From the NCBI RefSeq assembly GCF_020532705.1, contig NZ_JAJAVD010000001.1, positions 992,001 through 1,056,000 on the forward strand: a stretch of 64,000 nucleotides of DNA. The letters run 5' to 3'. Position 1 is the stretch's first letter. The number at the start of each line of letters is the position of its first letter. This DNA comes from Methylobacillus caricis. Its GTDB lineage: Bacteria > Pseudomonadota > Gammaproteobacteria > Burkholderiales > Methylophilaceae. Of the stretch, positions 19,878-28,850 are shown piece by piece. The position numbers and the translations under genes are program-made. The notes beneath the pieces are model-generated. The model ran no database searches. It was not told where the DNA came from and saw only the letters and a program-made list of their open reading frames with translations.

Positions 19878-20567
19878 ATGAGACAAATTTTCCTCGATAC
19901 TGAAACCACCGGGCTGTACCACGCCCAGGGTCATCGAATCATTGAAATTGCCGGGGTAGAGCTGGTTAATCGCCGCCTGACGAATAATCACTTTCATGTC
20001 TACCTCAATCCTGACCGGGAGATAGATGCTGCGGCACAGGAAGTTCATGGCATTACATTGGAGTTCCTGCAGGATAAGCCACGCTTCCAGGATATTGCAG
20101 GGGAATTCCTGAGTTTTGTCGCGGGAGCTGACCTCATCATCCATAATGCGCCATTTGATATCGGCTTTCTGAATGCCGAACTAGGCAGGATTGAGCAGCG
20201 GAACATAGAGCATAGCGTTAATGAAATCATTGATACACTGAAGATGGCCAAGGAGATGCGTCCCGGACAGAGAAATAACCTGGATGCCCTGTGCCGTCAC
20301 TTTGGTGTAGACAATTCCACCCGCACCTTGCATGGCGCCTTGCTGGATGCGGAGCTGCTGGCTGATGTCTATATGGCCATGACGCGAGGCCAGGAAAGTC
20401 TGATGATCGATATGCTGGAGGGGACGGGTTCAGATGCGCATGGTGAGGTTGTTTTGAAGCGTAACAAGCCACTGGTAGTCCTGGCTGCTAATGAAGCGGA
20501 GCAGGGTGAGCATGAGCAATACCTGCAAGCCCTTGCCAAAGGAGGTGCTTGTGTCTGGACCCAATAA
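19878..20567 (+). CDS. dnaQ: DNA polymerase III epsilon subunit (proofreading exonuclease)
   Basis: This 229-residue DnaQ-family 3'-5' exonuclease acts in the replicative polymerase core. The metal-binding Exo motifs are DTETTGL (residues 7-13), HNAPFDIGFLNAEL (about 92-105) and HGALLDAELLADVYM (about 151-165, with the catalytic His and Asp). The C-terminal part is a linker that should bind the alpha subunit. It is the last gene of the yafS-rnhA-dnaQ unit and convergent with queD. Confidence 0.96.
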   Translation: MRQIFLDTETTGLYHAQGHRIIEIAGVELVNRRLTNNHFHVYLNPDREIDAAAQEVHGITLEFLQDKPRFQDIAGEFLSFVAGADLIIHNAPFDIGFLNAELGRIEQRNIEHSVNEIIDTLKMAKEMRPGQRNNLDALCRHFGVDNSTRTLHGALLDAELLADVYMAMTRGQESLMIDMLEGTGSDAHGEVVLKRNKPLVVLAANEAEQGEHEQYLQALAKGGACVWTQ

Positions 20568-20598
20568 ATAATCCTTGGTTGAGCAGGGTAATTGCCTA

Positions 20599-21039
20599 TT
20601 AGCCTAATGCATCTGCCCAGCTATTGGGAGTTTCGTAGAGCCGTACACGTTCCAGCTTGAGATGGGTGCCATAGGTATCATGGTATTCTGCCTTGAGTAT
20701 GCGGAATGCCTCTGCGGCCATGTTTTCTGCAGTAGGTACAGTGTTGAACACTACAGTTTTGTGGTCAGGCAGGCTTTGCAGGAATTGCAACACCTGTGCA
20801 TCGCCTTGGTAAACCAGGAATGCATGATCCCATACCTCCACTACTGCCCGCTTGGCAATGGCTTTCACATCGGAGAAGTCCATGACCATGCCATTATCTG
20901 AAGAACCTTCCTGTTGGATAATGTCGCCGGACAAGGTAATTTCCATGGCATATCGGTGGCCGTGCAGATTCCGGCACTGGCTCTTGTGACTGGGAATGCG
21001 ATGGCCTGCATCGAATTCAAGACGGGTGGTGATTTGCAT
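20599..21039 (-). CDS. queD: 6-carboxy-5,6,7,8-tetrahydropterin synthase (QueD/PTPS family)
   Basis: This 146-residue zinc enzyme acts early in queuosine and other 7-deazaguanine synthesis. The zinc-binding histidines are in FDAGHRIPSH and LHGHRY (residues about 9-30), the catalytic Cys is in SQCRNLHGH, and the DFSDVKAIAK motif is near 68. It is the last gene of the minus-strand unit beginning with the M48 protease, 53 bases after the deacetylase gene. Confidence 0.92.
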   Translation of the reverse strand: MQITTRLEFDAGHRIPSHKSQCRNLHGHRYAMEITLSGDIIQQEGSSDNGMVMDFSDVKAIAKRAVVEVWDHAFLVYQGDAQVLQFLQSLPDHKTVVFNTVPTAENMAAEAFRILKAEYHDTYGTHLKLERVRLYETPNSWADALG

Positions 21040-21092
21040 GGCGCGATTATAGCAGTAAAGCCTGGATGCTTATGAGGCTTGCTGGTTTCCGA

Positions 21093-22016
21093 TTAAATGC
21101 CTGCTAGGGTGCTTACATGCATGCTGGCGCTTTCTGCGAGTGCGGGTAGGTGATAGCCGCCTTCCAGCAATGACACTATTCGATGTTTTGAATAGCGCGC
21201 TGCAGTGTCCATAATGAATCCCGTCATCCAGGTATAGTCTTCTGCCGTCAGGCCAAGCCTTGCCAGAGGGTCGTCCTGATGTGCATCAAAACCCGCGGAA
21301 ACAAAGATCATTTCGGGCCTGAAATGCTTCAGTGCCGGCGCAAAATTATCCATCACCGCCTGGCGGAACTCTTCCCCATCGCTATTGGCGGCCAATGGAA
21401 CATTGATCATGCGGTCAGTGCGCGTATCTGCTCCCCGATGGGGGTAAAAAGGGTGCTGAAAAGTAGAACACAGCATGACTCTCTCATCATCCTTGAATAT
21501 ATCTTCAGTGCCATCACCGTGATGCACATCAAAATCAATAATGGCGACCCGTTTCAACTGGTGTGCTGACAGTGCATGGGCTACTCCTGCGGCCACATGA
21601 TTGAAAATACAAAAGCCTGCCGCCCTTGCCTTGCCAGCATGATGGCCTGGAGGGCGCACACAGCAGAAAGCGTTGCCCGCTTTTTCCCCCAGGACCAAGT
21701 CAGTGGCAAGAATCGCGGCACCCGTCGCATGCAAGCAGGCTTGGAGCGACATGGGGCCCATGGCGGTGTCAGGATCAAGTCGTACAGTACCTGCCAGAGG
21801 GGAAAGTTCGCGAATATATTTTACATAGGATGCGCTATGCACTCGCAACAGATGTTCGTCTGTAGCCAGTGGTGCTTCATGGCGCTGTAGCCTGGTTAGG
21901 ATTTGCTTATGCGCCAGCGCATCCATGATGGCGGTAATTCTGGCTGGCGACTCCGGGTGTTTCCCATCCATCACGTGAAGCAGAGTATCAGGATGGGATA
22001 TCAGGGCAGTTTTCAC
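21093..22016 (-). CDS. Histone-deacetylase family amidohydrolase (class II, AcuC/HDAC-like)
   Basis: This 307-residue zinc-dependent deacetylase-fold protein could remove acyl groups from proteins or polyamine-like small molecules; the substrate is not inferable. Family motifs: RPPGHHAGKARAAGFCIFN (catalytic His pair, about 121-139), DFDVHHGDGT with metal ligands (about 159-168), SAGFDAHQDDPL with a metal Asp (about 242) and LLEGGY with the catalytic Tyr. GTG at 22016 is chosen because it overlaps the rsgA stop (GTGA) and gives the family N-terminus VKTALISHPDTLLH. The longer frame to 22100 lies inside rsgA. Confidence 0.9.
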   Translation of the reverse strand: MKTALISHPDTLLHVMDGKHPESPARITAIMDALAHKQILTRLQRHEAPLATDEHLLRVHSASYVKYIRELSPLAGTVRLDPDTAMGPMSLQACLHATGAAILATDLVLGEKAGNAFCCVRPPGHHAGKARAAGFCIFNHVAAGVAHALSAHQLKRVAIIDFDVHHGDGTEDIFKDDERVMLCSTFQHPFYPHRGADTRTDRMINVPLAANSDGEEFRQAVMDNFAPALKHFRPEMIFVSAGFDAHQDDPLARLGLTAEDYTWMTGFIMDTAARYSKHRIVSLLEGGYHLPALAESASMHVSTLAGI

Positions 22017-22885
22017 TGCATTTCTTGCCTTAATTGCTGATAGTAACCCAAACGCCGTGCCGGAATGTGACTGTCGATGACGGCTTGCTGCAAGGCACAA
22101 TCAGGTTCTTTGAGATGTCGGCAATTATTGAAGCGGCATTTCCCCAGGAAAGGCCGGAATTCGATAAATGCATGTTCCAGTTGATCTGCGCTCAGGTGAT
22201 GCAAGCCAAATTCTTGTAGCCCTGGCGAATCTATCAGTTGACTATGGGCATCGAGGTGATAAAGATGGGCGGCCGTGGTGGTATGCTTGCCGCTATCAAG
22301 CACTGTAGACACCTCTTGTGTGCGCACTTGTTGTCCAGGAAGCAGGGCATTCACAATAGTGGATTTGCCCATGCCGGATTGTCCAACCAATACACTTGTT
22401 TGCTCTTGCAGCCAGGGGCGAAGCGGTGAAATATCCTGTTTGGCTGATAAAGGCTGGATAATGTAGCCAAGTTTGGCATAGTCCTGAAGACGCTCTAGCG
22501 CGTCACTGTTGTCGCCTATATCGCATTTGTTCAGCACGATCACGGCACGGATGCCCGCTGCTTCTGCAGCAATCAGGCAGCGATTGAGCAGTTCTTCATA
22601 AAAGCTAGGCGTGGTGGCGAGCACAATGACCACTTGCGTGACGTTCGAGGCCAGCATTTTGCTGCGGAAGCTATTGCTGCGATAAAGCAGGCTGTGTCTG
22701 GGCTCAAGTTTTTCCACCACCCCTTCATTGCTATCAGTGAGCTTGATTCCGACACGATCCCCGCAGGCAAGATCGGTTTTCTTGCCGCGTGTTACACAGC
22801 TAATCTGCCTACCATCATCCAGCTCCACCCCGTAGCGCTTGCCATATGAGGCGACTACGAGGCCACTTGATAATTGGGCAGACAA
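22013..22885 (-). CDS. rsgA: Ribosome small-subunit biogenesis GTPase RsgA
   Basis: This 290-residue circularly permuted GTPase assists late 30S maturation. An N-terminal OB fold is followed by the permuted order of motifs: NKCD (G4, about 117), then the P-loop GQSGMGKST (G1, about 172), then DSPGLQEFGL (G3). The C-terminal zinc motif CRFNNCRHLKEPDC is at about 250-263. Two bases separate it from the M48 protease stop, and its stop overlaps the next start. It is clearly in an operon. Confidence 0.96.
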   Translation of the reverse strand: MSAQLSSGLVVASYGKRYGVELDDGRQISCVTRGKKTDLACGDRVGIKLTDSNEGVVEKLEPRHSLLYRSNSFRSKMLASNVTQVVIVLATTPSFYEELLNRCLIAAEAAGIRAVIVLNKCDIGDNSDALERLQDYAKLGYIIQPLSAKQDISPLRPWLQEQTSVLVGQSGMGKSTIVNALLPGQQVRTQEVSTVLDSGKHTTTAAHLYHLDAHSQLIDSPGLQEFGLHHLSADQLEHAFIEFRPFLGKCRFNNCRHLKEPDCALQQAVIDSHIPARRLGYYQQLRQEMQ

Positions 22886-22887
22886 AA

Positions 22888-24144
22888 TCAGCGGGCGGTG
22901 AATGCAGCCAGCCTGGCAATGCGTATGCTGGCTGGTGGGTGTGAATCATAAAATGCCGAATGCAGAGGGTCTGGCGTCAAAGTTGACGCATTGTCGCGGT
23001 ATAGCTTGACCAATGCTTCAACCAGGTAACGTGCATCCGCGTTCTGGGCCGCATACTCATCAGCCTCGAACTCATTTTTTCGAGAATAGCCAGCCAGCAA
23101 TGGGCGTAGCAGGAACAGGAATACCGGGCTGACCAGAAGAAACAGCAGCAAGGCCATGTAGTCACTGGCTTGGGCAACGCCCAGTCCAGCATAGAACCAT
23201 TCCTGCTGCGTCAACCAGCCCAACACTGCCAGTCCGATAAAGCTGACGAAGAACATGAGGGCGATGCGCTTGATGACGTGCTTGTGTTTGAAATGGCCAA
23301 GCTCGTGTGCAAGCACAGCCTCAATTTCATCTGTATCCAGGCGTTCCAGGAGCGTATCGAAGAATACGACACGCTTGCTGGCACCAAAACCAGTGAAGTA
23401 AGCATTGCCATGGCTGCTGCGGGTAGAGCCGTCCATGACGAAAAGTCCCTGGGACTTGAAGCCGCACTTGGTGAGCAATGCTTCTATGCGCACTTTCAAT
23501 GACTCATCAGTCAGGGGGGAAAACTTATTGAATAAAGGCGCGATGAAAGTCGGATAGATTGCCAGCATCAACAGGTTGAAGGCACTCCACACTATCCAGA
23601 GGTAAAGCCACCAGTAATCGCCGGCACCTTGCATGAGCCAGAGTGCTGCGAACAACAGGGGGGCACCAAGCAGTAAGCCCACAATGCTGTGTTTGATCAT
23701 GTCGATGAAATACATGGCTGGTGTCATCTTGTTGAAGCCAAAGTGCTGGTCTACAACAAAAGTACGATAGTAATCAAATGGCAGGTCTATCAGGCTGCTG
23801 ACCAGAAGCGCGCTGAGTATGACTAGTGCTCCTCGTATGATGTCGTGCTGTGGCAATACACCCCTCCAGACATCGTCAATCAGCTGCAGCCCCCCCCCTA
23901 TGGTCAGTGCAGCCAACAGCAAGGCTTGCACCGCAGTTTCCAGCAAGGCAGTGCGGGTCTTGGCCGCAGAGTAGTCAGCTGCTTTCTGGTGGGCATCCAG
24001 GCTGATTGTCGAGCTGAATGCTGCAGGCACCTGGTTGCGGTGAGATTGAATATAACTGACATGGCGGCGGCCCAGCCAGATACGAATGGCTGTAGTCAGC
24101 ACAAGCAGTGATGCAAAGAGGATAGTCAGGTCGGTAGCCATCAT
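22888..24144 (-). CDS. M48 family membrane zinc metalloprotease (Ste24/CAAX-protease-like)
   Basis: This 418-residue integral membrane peptidase has several hydrophobic segments (about 5-22, 66-90, 105-122, 150-200, 290-345). The zinc motif HELGHFKHKH is at about 280-289 and the third ligand Glu is in KNEFEADEYAA (about 360). Architecture follows Ste24, with a long N-terminal membrane domain, and not the shorter HtpX. It probably degrades or processes inner-membrane proteins. It is the first gene of a unit with rsgA, the deacetylase and queD. The start could also be one codon later. Confidence 0.9.
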   Translation of the reverse strand: MMATDLTILFASLLVLTTAIRIWLGRRHVSYIQSHRNQVPAAFSSTISLDAHQKAADYSAAKTRTALLETAVQALLLAALTIGGGLQLIDDVWRGVLPQHDIIRGALVILSALLVSSLIDLPFDYYRTFVVDQHFGFNKMTPAMYFIDMIKHSIVGLLLGAPLLFAALWLMQGAGDYWWLYLWIVWSAFNLLMLAIYPTFIAPLFNKFSPLTDESLKVRIEALLTKCGFKSQGLFVMDGSTRSSHGNAYFTGFGASKRVVFFDTLLERLDTDEIEAVLAHELGHFKHKHVIKRIALMFFVSFIGLAVLGWLTQQEWFYAGLGVAQASDYMALLLFLLVSPVFLFLLRPLLAGYSRKNEFEADEYAAQNADARYLVEALVKLYRDNASTLTPDPLHSAFYDSHPPASIRIARLAAFTAR

Positions 24145-24245
24145 TTTGGTTGTTTTAAGTTAGAATGTTGTGTTTATTTTGAAGCACTAAAGCGGTGGAA
24201 GGTTCACCTAACTTTGCATGCAATCACATTTTAATGGAAATCATT

Positions 24246-24794
24246 ATGTCACAACACAACGACAATCTCATATGGCTGGATATGGAAATGAGCGGTTTGC
24301 TACCAGATAGCGACCGCATTTTGGAGCTGGCCGCGGTTGTCACTGATGCACAACTCAATGTTCTGGCAGAGTCACCCGTGCTGGTGGTGCATCAATCGGA
24401 TGCGGTGCTGGATGGCATGGACGCTTGGAATAAGGGAACTCATGGTCGTTCCGGCCTTATTGAAAAGGTGAAGGCTTCTACATTGGATGAGGCTGCTGCT
24501 GCCGCACAAATGATAGGGTTCCTCAAGGAATTTGTACCTACAGGCAAGTCCCCCATGTGTGGTAATTCCATTTGTCAGGACAGGCGCTTTATGGCGCGAT
24601 ACATGCCTGAGCTTGAATCCTACTTTCATTACCGCAACCTGGATGTCAGCGTATTCAAGGAGCTGGCTCGTCGCTGGCGGCCTGCTTTGATTGCAGGTTT
24701 CAAAAAGAGCAGCAAGCACGAGGCGCTGGCAGATATTTACGAATCAATCGATGAACTCAAGTATTATCGCGAGCATTTCCTCCGCATGGAATAA
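24246..24794 (+). CDS. orn: Oligoribonuclease
   Basis: This 182-residue DEDDh exonuclease degrades two- to five-base RNA (including pGpG from cyclic-di-GMP breakdown) to mononucleotides. Motifs: WLDMEMSGL (DxE, about 9-17), [11 protein letters not shown] (about 108) and [12 protein letters not shown] with catalytic His and Asp (about 157-168). Length is exactly typical. ATG at 24246 gives the family N-terminus; the longer frame from 24195 has no ribosome site. Confidence 0.97.
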   Translation: MSQHNDNLIWLDMEMSGLLPDSDRILELAAVVTDAQLNVLAESPVLVVHQSDAVLDGMDAWNKGTHGRSGLIEKVKASTLDEAAAAAQMIGFLKEFVPTGKSPMCGNSICQDRRFMARYMPELESYFHYRNLDVSVFKELARRWRPALIAGFKKSSKHEALADIYESIDELKYYREHFLRME

Positions 24795-24848
24795 GCATGG
24801 GTTGGCATTTTATCGCTCGGCTACTGTTTCGTAGTAAGATCGACAGGC

Positions 24849-24875
24849 AAAAAAACGGGTGCGTTAAACGCACCC
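24849..24875 (-). terminator. Rho-independent terminator of glgA (minus strand)
   Basis: Stem GGGTGCG/CGCACCC with a five-base loop; read on the minus strand it is followed by G and seven T residues. It lies 227 bases downstream of glgA, in the 308-base gap between orn and glgA. Nothing else is recognised in that gap; orn has no evident terminator of its own. Confidence 0.7.
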
Positions 24876-25102
24876 ATAAGGGAGGAGAAGTATAGCTTTG
24901 GAGAAAGCTCGCATTATGAAAGAAGCACTATTCATGCCATTCACATTACGTTAGGTATCATAATAGGCATCAAGTGTTACTGAATTATTGCTGTGGCTTG
25001 GAAAATGGTTAGCAAACTGTTAAAAAGATGTAACAGTTTGCATTAATAAAAGAAATTGCCGAGGCTTAAGGTAGCCGCATCCAGATTTGGCTGCCGGGAG
25101 TA

Positions 25103-26554
25103 TTAGGCGATGAGTTGTTGATATAGGTCAAGATAGGCTTGGGCGCTCGTATTCCAGCTCAGGTCGCGCTGCATGCCATTACGCTGGATTTTTCTCCATG
25201 CCCTGGGATCATGGTAATACATCAAGGCCCGTTCCACAGCCTGCAATAGTTGTTGCGGATTCGCTGACTTGAGCACAAAACCTGTAGCCGTGTTGTTTTT
25301 CATACTCCTGGCATTACTATCATTGACCGAGTCCGCGAGTCCGCCAGTGCTTGTCACAATTGGCGGGGTGCCGTAGCGCAAGCCATACATCTGGTTGAGT
25401 CCGCATGGTTCAAACCGGGAGGGCATGATGAACATGTCCGACCCCGCCATGATCTGGTGCGAGAGGGGTTCTTTGTAGCCTATGGTAACGCTCACCTGTC
25501 GTGGATGACGTGATGCTAACATGCGAAAACCCTGCTCCATCTGCGCTTCTCCATTGCCCAATACAACAATCTGGCAGTTCTGTGCCAGCAGTTTCCCGGC
25601 AATTTCCAGGAAGATGTCCAGACCTTTCTGGTGTGTCAGCCTGCTGACAATCCCTAATAGCGGCTTATGCGCAGCGGCTTCTAATCCTAATTGTACCTGC
25701 AACGCCTTTTTGACTATCTTCTTGTCTGCCAAGTGCTCAATGTTGTAGGTTTTTGCCAGGTAAGGGTCTGTAGCCGGATTCCATTCCTGCATTTCTATTC
25801 CATTTAATATCCCGTGTATCTCATGGCTGCGGCTTGCCAACAGGCCTTGCATGCCGAAGCCGAATTCCTCGGTCTGGATTTCCTGCGCATAGGTAGGGCT
25901 AACGGTAGTAATGCTGTCAGCGTAATAAATGCCGCCTTTAAGAAAGGACATTTGCCCGTAGTATTCGATTCCATTGATCTGGTAGCTTTCTTCTGGCAAA
26001 CCAAGACGCTTGACCCATCCCGTAGGATAGCTACCTTGGAAAGCAAGATTATGGATACTGATCATGGATTTGGCATAAGCTGCGTCAGAATGGTGCAGAA
26101 ACGCTGGCGTGAGCCCGCTTTGCCAATCATTACAGTGCACCACATCTGGTATCCAGTCCTGAAGGGGACTGTAGGTACAGCCGAGTATGGCGCCTATCTT
26201 CGAGAGTATGCCGAAGCGAAGGGGATTGTCTTCCCATTCCTGGCCACTGCTATTGCTGTATGGACCACCTTGACGGTCATACAGTTGTGGGCACTCTATG
26301 GCGATTACTTCTACACCCGTATCAGGCATGATGCCTAGAATGAGGTTTGCCGTGCCCACTTCTGGCAGATATTGCAAGGTGGTGAGAAAGCGTTTTTCCT
26401 GCAGTTTCTGCAATACAGACGGATAACCGGGTAGCAGGATGCGAATGTCCACGCCCAGGTCGCGCAGTGCAGCGGGCAAGGAGCCGCTGACATCGGCCAG
26501 GCCGCCGGTCTTGATCAAAGGGTAAGCTTCAGAGCTGACAAAAAGGATACGCAA
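25103..26554 (-). CDS. glgA: Glycogen synthase (ADP-glucose type)
   Basis: This 483-residue GT5 glycosyltransferase adds glucose from ADP-glucose to alpha-1,4-glucan in the cytoplasm. The N-terminal sugar-nucleotide motif KTGGLADVSGSLP is at residues 15-27, HCNDWQSGLTPAFL at about 140, and the C-terminal acceptor/donor region SRFEPCGLNQMYGLRYGTPPIV at about 380-401. Length is typical. It is monocistronic. Together with glgX at the window start it implies glycogen storage. Confidence 0.96.
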   Translation of the reverse strand: MRILFVSSEAYPLIKTGGLADVSGSLPAALRDLGVDIRILLPGYPSVLQKLQEKRFLTTLQYLPEVGTANLILGIMPDTGVEVIAIECPQLYDRQGGPYSNSSGQEWEDNPLRFGILSKIGAILGCTYSPLQDWIPDVVHCNDWQSGLTPAFLHHSDAAYAKSMISIHNLAFQGSYPTGWVKRLGLPEESYQINGIEYYGQMSFLKGGIYYADSITTVSPTYAQEIQTEEFGFGMQGLLASRSHEIHGILNGIEMQEWNPATDPYLAKTYNIEHLADKKIVKKALQVQLGLEAAAHKPLLGIVSRLTHQKGLDIFLEIAGKLLAQNCQIVVLGNGEAQMEQGFRMLASRHPRQVSVTIGYKEPLSHQIMAGSDMFIMPSRFEPCGLNQMYGLRYGTPPIVTSTGGLADSVNDSNARSMKNNTATGFVLKSANPQQLLQAVERALMYYHDPRAWRKIQRNGMQRDLSWNTSAQAYLDLYQQLIA

Positions 26555-26722
26555 GGTTGGCGGTCTTTATTCGTTAGTATTAGTCAATCGAGTATTGATC
26601 TCAGTTCAAGGCTCTGCAAATCGCATGCCATCCAAACAGCCGCCAAAATTTGCCTCTGCTTCGCTACTAAATCATACTCACAGCATTCAAGCATATCAAA
26701 TAACGGTGATACGGAGTATGAC

Positions 26723-27106
26723 ATGGCGCTGGGCGGATTTCTTGCAGTAGGACTGGGGGCGGCAATAGGTGCTTGGGTGCGCTGGGGGTTGGGCATCCTC
26801 ATGAATGCGGCGTTTCCATTGCTACCATTGGGCACCTTGCTGGCCAACCTGGTGGGCGGTTACCTGATCGGCTTGGTGATGGGCGTAGTGTTGACCGGCA
26901 CAGTGCTATCGCCAGAAGCCCGGCTTTTCATGGTGACAGGATTTCTTGGTGGCTTGACCACTTTCTCGACATTCTCGGCCGAAGCCACAGATTTATTGTT
27001 CCGTGGTGAGTACGGGTGGGCAGCTACTCATATCCTGACGCACCTGCTTGGCTCATTGCTATTGACCTGGATGGGCGTCCTGACCGTACAGTATTTTCGT
27101 GGCTAG
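26723..27106 (+). CDS. crcB: Fluoride-specific ion channel CrcB/Fluc
   Basis: This 127-residue membrane protein with four hydrophobic segments works as a dual-topology dimer that exports fluoride. The pattern GAAIGAWVRWGLG near the start, the conserved Asn in NLVGGYLIG (about 46) and the Phe-box TTFSTFSAEA (about 81-90) are all present. ATG at 26723 follows a GGAG-type site. Its last codon and that of the convergent gene share the bases CTAG. No fluoride riboswitch is recognised upstream. Confidence 0.93.
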   Translation: MALGGFLAVGLGAAIGAWVRWGLGILMNAAFPLLPLGTLLANLVGGYLIGLVMGVVLTGTVLSPEARLFMVTGFLGGLTTFSTFSAEATDLLFRGEYGWAATHILTHLLGSLLLTWMGVLTVQYFRG

Positions 27107-27528
27107 ATGGAAATGGTATTGGGATTGCTATTGAGCGGCAAAAATTGAAGCGCTATGCCCTGGCTTGGCAACATCCATTCAATTAGGAAGCCAATGACAG
27201 CAATCAATATGCTGGCAAAAAATGCCGTCCAGAAACCGGAAAGTTCAAACCCCCTGATCAGCTTGGCGACGAGCATAATCATCAAGGCATTGATGACTAA
27301 CGCAAAAAATCCGAATGTCACCAATGTTAACGGGAAGGTAAGTATCAGCAGCAATGGCCTGATGATGGCATTCACAAAACCTAGTACCAGGGCGGAAATC
27401 AATAGCGAGAGGCGCGATGAAAATTTAATGCCGCTGAATAACAGGCTGGTGAGCCAGAGTGAAAGACTCATGATGGCCCAGTGTAAAAAGAAATCATAAA
27501 TATCGCCTGAAATCATGGATATATCCAT
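27103..27528 (-). CDS. YvlD/phage-holin-superfamily-IV membrane protein
   Basis: This 141-residue protein has four hydrophobic segments and the family pattern GFVNAIIRPLLLILTFPLTLVTFGFFALVINALM (read as two adjoining segments, about 50-84). Such proteins are named after a mycobacterial phage holin but are common chromosomal membrane proteins of unknown function. It is followed closely upstream by hpnE (five bases), so it is the last gene of the hpnC-D-E unit. Confidence 0.8.
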   Translation of the reverse strand: MDISMISGDIYDFFLHWAIMSLSLWLTSLLFSGIKFSSRLSLLISALVLGFVNAIIRPLLLILTFPLTLVTFGFFALVINALMIMLVAKLIRGFELSGFWTAFFASILIAVIGFLIEWMLPSQGIALQFLPLNSNPNTISI

Positions 27529-27533
27529 TATAT

Positions 27534-28850
27534 CTAAAGTGAGTTGATAATATTTTCCGCAGCTGAGAATCCACTGCGTACAGCACCTTCTATGGTGGCA
27601 GGGTAGTCCTGCAACGTACTCCCGCTGCTGACATAATCACCTGCTAATAACAGCCCCCGGATGGCAGTTAATTGCTCTGGTCGTTGCAGCTTTGCAGTAC
27701 AGGCAAACGTTGCGCGCTTCTCGGCGATCACCTTGTGCCACAAAGGATTTTGCAGTTGTGGATAGAGCTGTTCTATTTCCTGGGCGACTCCGGTTGCCAA
27801 CTGTTCCTGTGTTAATCCCTGATGGCGTCCTTCTGCGCTGATGACGACGGCCATTAATCCATGCTGTCCGTAAAGCAGGCCACGGTCAAATATCCACTGC
27901 CCAAGCCGGTTGCTGAGTCCTTTCATGGGTCTATCCAGTCTGGTGCTGGTAGGGTATTGCAGATAGACGGTGTAGATAGGCTGGTATTGTAGTGAATGGC
28001 ATCTTTCAATACTGTCAGCAGCATCGGGAACTTCAGCCAGCAACGGCGCCACCCGGAAGGGAGATGTAGCCACTATGATGTGGCTGTATTGCTGGCTGGT
28101 CGCCTGGGTATGGATATACAGCTTGTCACCGGCCTGGCTGATCCGTTCTACGGCGGTGTTCAGGCTGACATTGCCGCCACGTGCCTGAATATAGTTTGCA
28201 GCCGGATCTGCCAGCAGGACGCTCAGGTCTTGCCTGGGCAGCAGCATGTCGCTATCTGATTTTGCACGCGCAAAGCTATCTCGTAACACGTTCAGGAAAA
28301 CCTGCGCGCTGGCAGTCGCTAGCGGAGTATTAAGGGCAGCCAGGCAAAGCGGTTCCCATAGCATGGATATTAGCCGTTGTGGCTGGCCTGCCAGCAAAAC
28401 CTGGAGCGGCATATCCTGTTCAAGGGCGAAGTTACGCAGGCGTAGCCTCACCATCAGTTTTACCGCTGCTAGCCTCTCTGGAAAGCTCAGGCCTTGTGCT
28501 TGCAATAATCCCGCGAGGATATGCAGTGGGGCAGGCAGGTGTGGGCTGGCGTATAAAGAAAACTCATCCTGCATGACCAGTTCCAGCGGCAATCGCAGCA
28601 GGGCATGATCAAGGTTTACACCACTGGTCTCAAGTAGCTGAAGCGTGGCGCTGTATGCGCCAAGCAGGATGTGCTGCCCATTATCCAGTGTTTGGCTTTG
28701 CCATTGTATAGCACGAGCCCGTCCGCCGAGTTGATGACTGGATTCGAACAGGTTGACCCTGATGCCGGCTTTGCTGAGTGCAACTCCCGCTGCCAGCCCG
28801 GCACATCCTCCGCCTATAATGGCGACATCAGCAGCTAATTGCGTACCCAT
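27534..28850 (-). CDS. hpnE: Hydroxysqualene dehydroxylase HpnE
   Basis: This 438-residue FAD-dependent amine-oxidase/desaturase-like enzyme reduces hydroxysqualene to squalene. The dinucleotide-binding motif VAIIGGGCAGLAAGVALS is near residue 10, with FESSHQLGGRA completing it. The C-terminal FAD motif is LLAGDYVSSGSTLQDYPATIEGAV (two parts, about 404-427). ATG at 28850 is chosen; it overlaps hpnD by 16 bases. A TTG six codons upstream is possible. Function is assigned from the hpnC-D-E trio established in other bacteria. Confidence 0.9.
   Translation of the reverse strand: MGTQLAADVAIIGGGCAGLAAGVALSKAGIRVNLFESSHQLGGRARAIQWQSQTLDNGQHILLGAYSATLQLLETSGVNLDHALLRLPLELVMQDEFSLYASPHLPAPLHILAGLLQAQGLSFPERLAAVKLMVRLRLRNFALEQDMPLQVLLAGQPQRLISMLWEPLCLAALNTPLATASAQVFLNVLRDSFARAKSDSDMLLPRQDLSVLLADPAANYIQARGGNVSLNTAVERISQAGDKLYIHTQATSQQYSHIIVATSPFRVAPLLAEVPDAADSIERCHSLQYQPIYTVYLQYPTSTRLDRPMKGLSNRLGQWIFDRGLLYGQHGLMAVVISAEGRHQGLTQEQLATGVAQEIEQLYPQLQNPLWHKVIAEKRATFACTAKLQRPEQLTAIRGLLLAGDYVSSGSTLQDYPATIEGAVRSGFSAAENIINSL

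Noticed and set aside
26555-26722. Possible fluoride riboswitch before crcB
   Set aside because: The 170-base leader lacks the conserved pseudoknot and loop sequences of the crcB motif as far as I can read; only a short ribosome site is evident.
27103-27528. Phage holin, hence a prophage remnant
   Set aside because: The family name is historical; these are ordinary chromosomal membrane proteins, and no phage genes are nearby.
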